A DNA stretch of 14,573 bases. It comes from JBHELQ01 sp046262995. Lineage in GTDB: Bacteria; Actinomycetota; Thermoleophilia; Solirubrobacterales; Thermoleophilaceae. The DNA lies in NCBI GenBank assembly GCA_046262995.1, contig JBHELQ010000083.1, positions 1-14,573 on the forward strand, read 5' to 3'. Of the stretch, positions 12,586 through 14,573 are shown piece after piece. Numbering within the stretch: the first letter of the stretch is position 1; each line of letters opens with the position of its first letter. The notes under the pieces are model-generated. The model was given only the letters and a program-made list of their open reading frames with translations, searched no databases and was not told the DNA's origin. A program made the translations under genes and the position numbers.

Positions 12586-14148
12586 CTAGTCCGTGCCCGG
12601 CTGGTCGAGCGAGCCGGACCCGGGCTCGAGCCGCTCCGCGGCCGCGATCCGCGTGTCGCTCGCCGCCGGCTCGGCCTCCACCGCCGGCTCGCTCACATGA
12701 CGTGGCACGAGCCGGTCGATGTCGTCGCGCTCCAGCACCTCGTTCTCGAGCAGCGTGAAGGCGAGCGCGTCGAGGAGCCCCCGGTTCTCGTCGATCAGCG
12801 CCATCGCGCGGCGATGGGCCAGATCGGTGATGTACTGCTGCTCCTCGTCGACCATGCGACGCGTGGCGTCGGACATCGAGTAGTCGTCCGCCGGCAGCTG
12901 CTTCGACTGCAGCTCGGTGCCCATCCCGTACTGGGTGACCATCGAGCGGCTGATCTCGTGGGCCTTGCGCAGGTCGTCGGAGGCCCCGGTCGTGATCTGG
13001 CCGAACACCAGGTGCTCGGTCACGCGACCGGCGAGCAGCACGACCAGGTAGTCGAGCAGCTCCTCCTTGGTCTTCAGGTAGCGGTCCTCCTCGGGCAGGT
13101 TCAGCGTGTAGCCCAGCGCCTTGCCGCGCGGGATGATCGAGATCCGGTGCACCTTCTCGACCGAGGGGAGCAGCTCCGAGGCGAGCGCGTGCCCGGCCTC
13201 GTGGTAGGCGACCACGCGCTTCTCGTGGGGGGTGATCACGCGGCGGGACTGCATGCCGGCGATCACGCGCTCGAGCGCGGCCTGGAAGTCGCCCGTCGTG
13301 ATGTGCCGGCGTCGCTCGCGCCCGGCGAAGATGGCGGCCTCGTTGCAGATGTTCGCCAGGTCGGCGCCCGTCAGCCCGCTCGTCTGGCGCGCGACGATCT
13401 CCATGTCCACGTCGACCACCGGCTTGCCGCGCGTGTGAACGTCGAGGATCTCGCGGCGGCCCTTGAGATCGGGGGGCGAGACGAAGATCTGACGGTCGAA
13501 GCGTCCGGGCCTGAGCAGTGCCGGGTCGAGCTTGTCGAGCAGGTTGGAGGCGGCGATCACCACCACCTGATCGGTGGAGCCGAAGCCGTCGAGCTCCACG
13601 AGCAACTGGTTCAGAGTCTGGTCCTTCTCGCCGGAGATGTCCTTGCCGCGCGTGGCGCCGACGGCGTCCAGCTCGTCGATAAAGACGATCGCGGGCGCGG
13701 CCTTGCGCGCCTGGCGGAAGAGACGCCGGATTCGGGCGGCGCCCAAGCCGGCGAACATCTCGACGAACGAGGACGCCGACTGGGCGAAGAACTTGGCCTT
13801 CGACTCGTTGGCGACGGCCTTGGCGAGCAGGGTCTTGCCGGTGCCGGGAGGGCCATGGAGCAGGATGCCCTTCGGGACCTTCGCGCCCAGGCCCTTGAAG
13901 CGCTTCGGATCGCGCAGGAACTCCACGACCTCGCGCAGCTCGTCCTTGGCCTCCTCGGCGCCGGCGACGTCGCCCCAGCGCACCGAGCTCGAGGACGAGG
14001 GCTTGATCTCCTGCGGCTTGGTGCGCGGCATGTAGCGCAGCATCCAGACGATCGCCACGGCGATCACGGCCATGAAGACGATCGGCAGCCAGGTGATCGC
14101 CCAGTTCTCGACCTGGTCGTAGGTGATGGCGAGCGGCAGCAGAGGCAT
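12586..14148 (-). CDS. ftsH: FtsH-family AAA+ zinc metalloprotease, short form without periplasmic domain
   Basis: A 520-residue membrane-anchored AAA+ protease that would unfold and degrade membrane or cytosolic proteins. One membrane segment (about 20-37) is followed at once by the AAA+ module: Walker A GPPGTGKT (99-106), pore segment EMFAGLGA (130-137), Walker B IVFIDELDA (154-162), and the second region of homology LDPALLRPGRFDRQ (207-220). The M41 protease follows, with zinc site HEAGH (316-320) and probable third ligand Asp392 in ASDDL. Catalytic residues look intact. Classical FtsH has two membrane segments enclosing a roughly 70-residue periplasmic domain and is about 600-650 residues long; here the second segment and domain are absent. 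The pore motif has Phe-Ala-Gly in place of the common Phe-Val-Gly. The C-terminal tail (485-520) is acidic and low-complexity. The ATG start has only a weak ribosome-binding site. It lies 38 nt downstream of pncB, co-directional. Confidence 0.92.
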   Translation of the reverse strand: MPLLPLAITYDQVENWAITWLPIVFMAVIAVAIVWMLRYMPRTKPQEIKPSSSSSVRWGDVAGAEEAKDELREVVEFLRDPKRFKGLGAKVPKGILLHGPPGTGKTLLAKAVANESKAKFFAQSASSFVEMFAGLGAARIRRLFRQARKAAPAIVFIDELDAVGATRGKDISGEKDQTLNQLLVELDGFGSTDQVVVIAASNLLDKLDPALLRPGRFDRQIFVSPPDLKGRREILDVHTRGKPVVDVDMEIVARQTSGLTGADLANICNEAAIFAGRERRRHITTGDFQAALERVIAGMQSRRVITPHEKRVVAYHEAGHALASELLPSVEKVHRISIIPRGKALGYTLNLPEEDRYLKTKEELLDYLVVLLAGRVTEHLVFGQITTGASDDLRKAHEISRSMVTQYGMGTELQSKQLPADDYSMSDATRRMVDEEQQYITDLAHRRAMALIDENRGLLDALAFTLLENEVLERDDIDRLVPRHVSEPAVEAEPAASDTRIAAAERLEPGSGSLDQPGTD

Positions 14149-14186
14149 CTCGACTCAATCGGCCAGTTCTGCGCGGACCATGAGCG

Positions 14187-14573
14187 CTAGGCCACCGGCC
14201 TAAGCCGGGGGTTCGGCTTGTGGCGGCGACCGACCTTCGCGCAGTCGCGCCCGTCGACGCGCACCACGTCGGCCGTGAAGTCGTTCTCGCCGCGCAGCAG
14301 GGCGGAGCCCACGCCGTAGGAGTCGACCGGCGCGCCGAGCGCCTCGAAGCGCCGGATCTTCCGGCTGTCGAAGCCGCCGGAGACGACGATCCTGACCCGC
14401 TCGTGGCCGGCGCCGTCGAGCGCCGCCCGCACCCGCTCGACGAGCCTGGGATTCACGCCGGTCGGGGCGAACTCGCCCAGCTCGTGCCAGAGCGAGCGGT
14501 CGACCAGGTTCGCCGAGGTGTCGAGGCGCACGCCCCATAGCTTCTCCCCCAGGGCGTCCGCCACCTCCAGGGA
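14187..14573 (-). CDS. pncB: Nicotinate phosphoribosyltransferase, C-terminal 128 residues (runs off right edge)
   Basis: The C-terminal part of a cytosolic enzyme converting nicotinate and PRPP to nicotinate mononucleotide in NAD salvage. Visible hallmarks are GVRLDTSANL, IVVSGGFDSRKIRRFEALG, APVDSYGVGSALL, then DFTADVVRVDG and AKVGR. These follow in order the phosphate-binding and active-site end of the type II phosphoribosyltransferase barrel. The N-terminus lies beyond the right edge. The frame is intact, ending KPNPRLRPVA with TAG at 14187-14189. The C-terminus appears short, lacking the long extension of some homologues. Its last codons lie within a small inverted repeat. Confidence 0.9.
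   Translation of the reverse strand, partial: SLEVADALGEKLWGVRLDTSANLVDRSLWHELGEFAPTGVNPRLVERVRAALDGAGHERVRIVVSGGFDSRKIRRFEALGAPVDSYGVGSALLRGENDFTADVVRVDGRDCAKVGRRHKPNPRLRPVA
14188..14202 (-). terminator. Small perfect hairpin at the pncB stop codon
   Basis: TAGGCC and GGCCTA arms around a 3-nt centre overlap the last codons and stop of pncB. No T-run follows, so it is at most a weak terminator or mRNA-processing structure before the ftsH-like gene 38 nt downstream. Confidence 0.3.

Noticed and set aside
12523..14190. 555-codon plus-strand open frame opposite the ftsH-like gene
   Set aside because: Rich in Arg/Gly/Leu/His/Asp with no domain signature, fully antisense to a clearly homologous gene; a shadow frame. 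The same applies to plus-strand frames at 10509-11501, 1684-2517 and 3684-4823.
1..14573. Mobile element, CRISPR array, tRNA, rRNA or riboswitch
   Set aside because: I read both strands and saw no transposase or integrase motifs, no spaced direct repeats, no tRNA cloverleaf and no rRNA-like segment; almost all sequence is accounted for by protein genes.

Overview
The window is very GC-rich throughout, with strong G/C bias at third codon positions, many GTG starts, and long open frames antisense to real genes. Several proteins have an actinobacterial flavour: an alpha/beta-hydrolase fused to a class III cyclase, a SpoIID/LytB protein with its GHG motif at the N-terminus, and secreted proteins with small beta modules. 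My inference is a deep-branching actinobacterium of the Thermoleophilia/Solirubrobacterales type; no rRNA or tRNA is present to confirm this. Coding density is about 95% and no intergenic gap exceeds about 105 bp. I saw no insertion sequence, CRISPR array, tRNA or rRNA.

Left part (1-3885). A minus-strand pair encodes an AlsS-like thiamine-diphosphate enzyme followed by an aldehyde dehydrogenase whose C-terminus runs off the left edge. The pair is divergent from an alpha/beta-hydrolase-adenylate cyclase fusion. Only 27 bp separate the two start codons. That gap holds a near-palindrome giving one -10-like TANNNT hexamer on each strand, so both genes may be leaderless and fired from one symmetric promoter. 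The hydrolase domain has lost its nucleophile Ser and its catalytic His, so it looks like a sensor rather than an enzyme.

Middle part (3949-9836). This is an envelope-modification locus: a secreted SpoIID/LytB protein, a secreted SGNH (DUF459-type) protein, a convergent second SGNH protein with a tandemly duplicated C-terminal module, an AlgI-like MBOAT O-acyltransferase, and a membrane-anchored DUF459-type SGNH protein immediately downstream of the MBOAT. MBOAT plus SGNH is the usual division of labour for moving acyl groups across the membrane onto extracellular polymers (alginate, peptidoglycan, teichoic acid systems). Here there are three SGNH proteins of two subfamilies around one MBOAT. 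The acceptor polymer cannot be told from sequence. This is the best candidate in the window for an undescribed system.

Right part (9833-14573). All genes are on the minus strand. In transcription order they are nicotinate phosphoribosyltransferase (partial at the right edge), a short FtsH-like protease lacking the usual periplasmic domain, methylmalonyl-CoA epimerase, a 72-residue protein, a PAP2 lipid phosphatase, the GTPase/ATPase YchF, and a small secreted six-cysteine protein. Epimerase/72-aa and PAP2/YchF overlap at their stop/start codons, indicating translational coupling. The six-Cys gene has its own promoter-like sequence and a perfect AGGAGG. It meets the membrane-anchored SGNH gene tail to tail through a shared CTAG.
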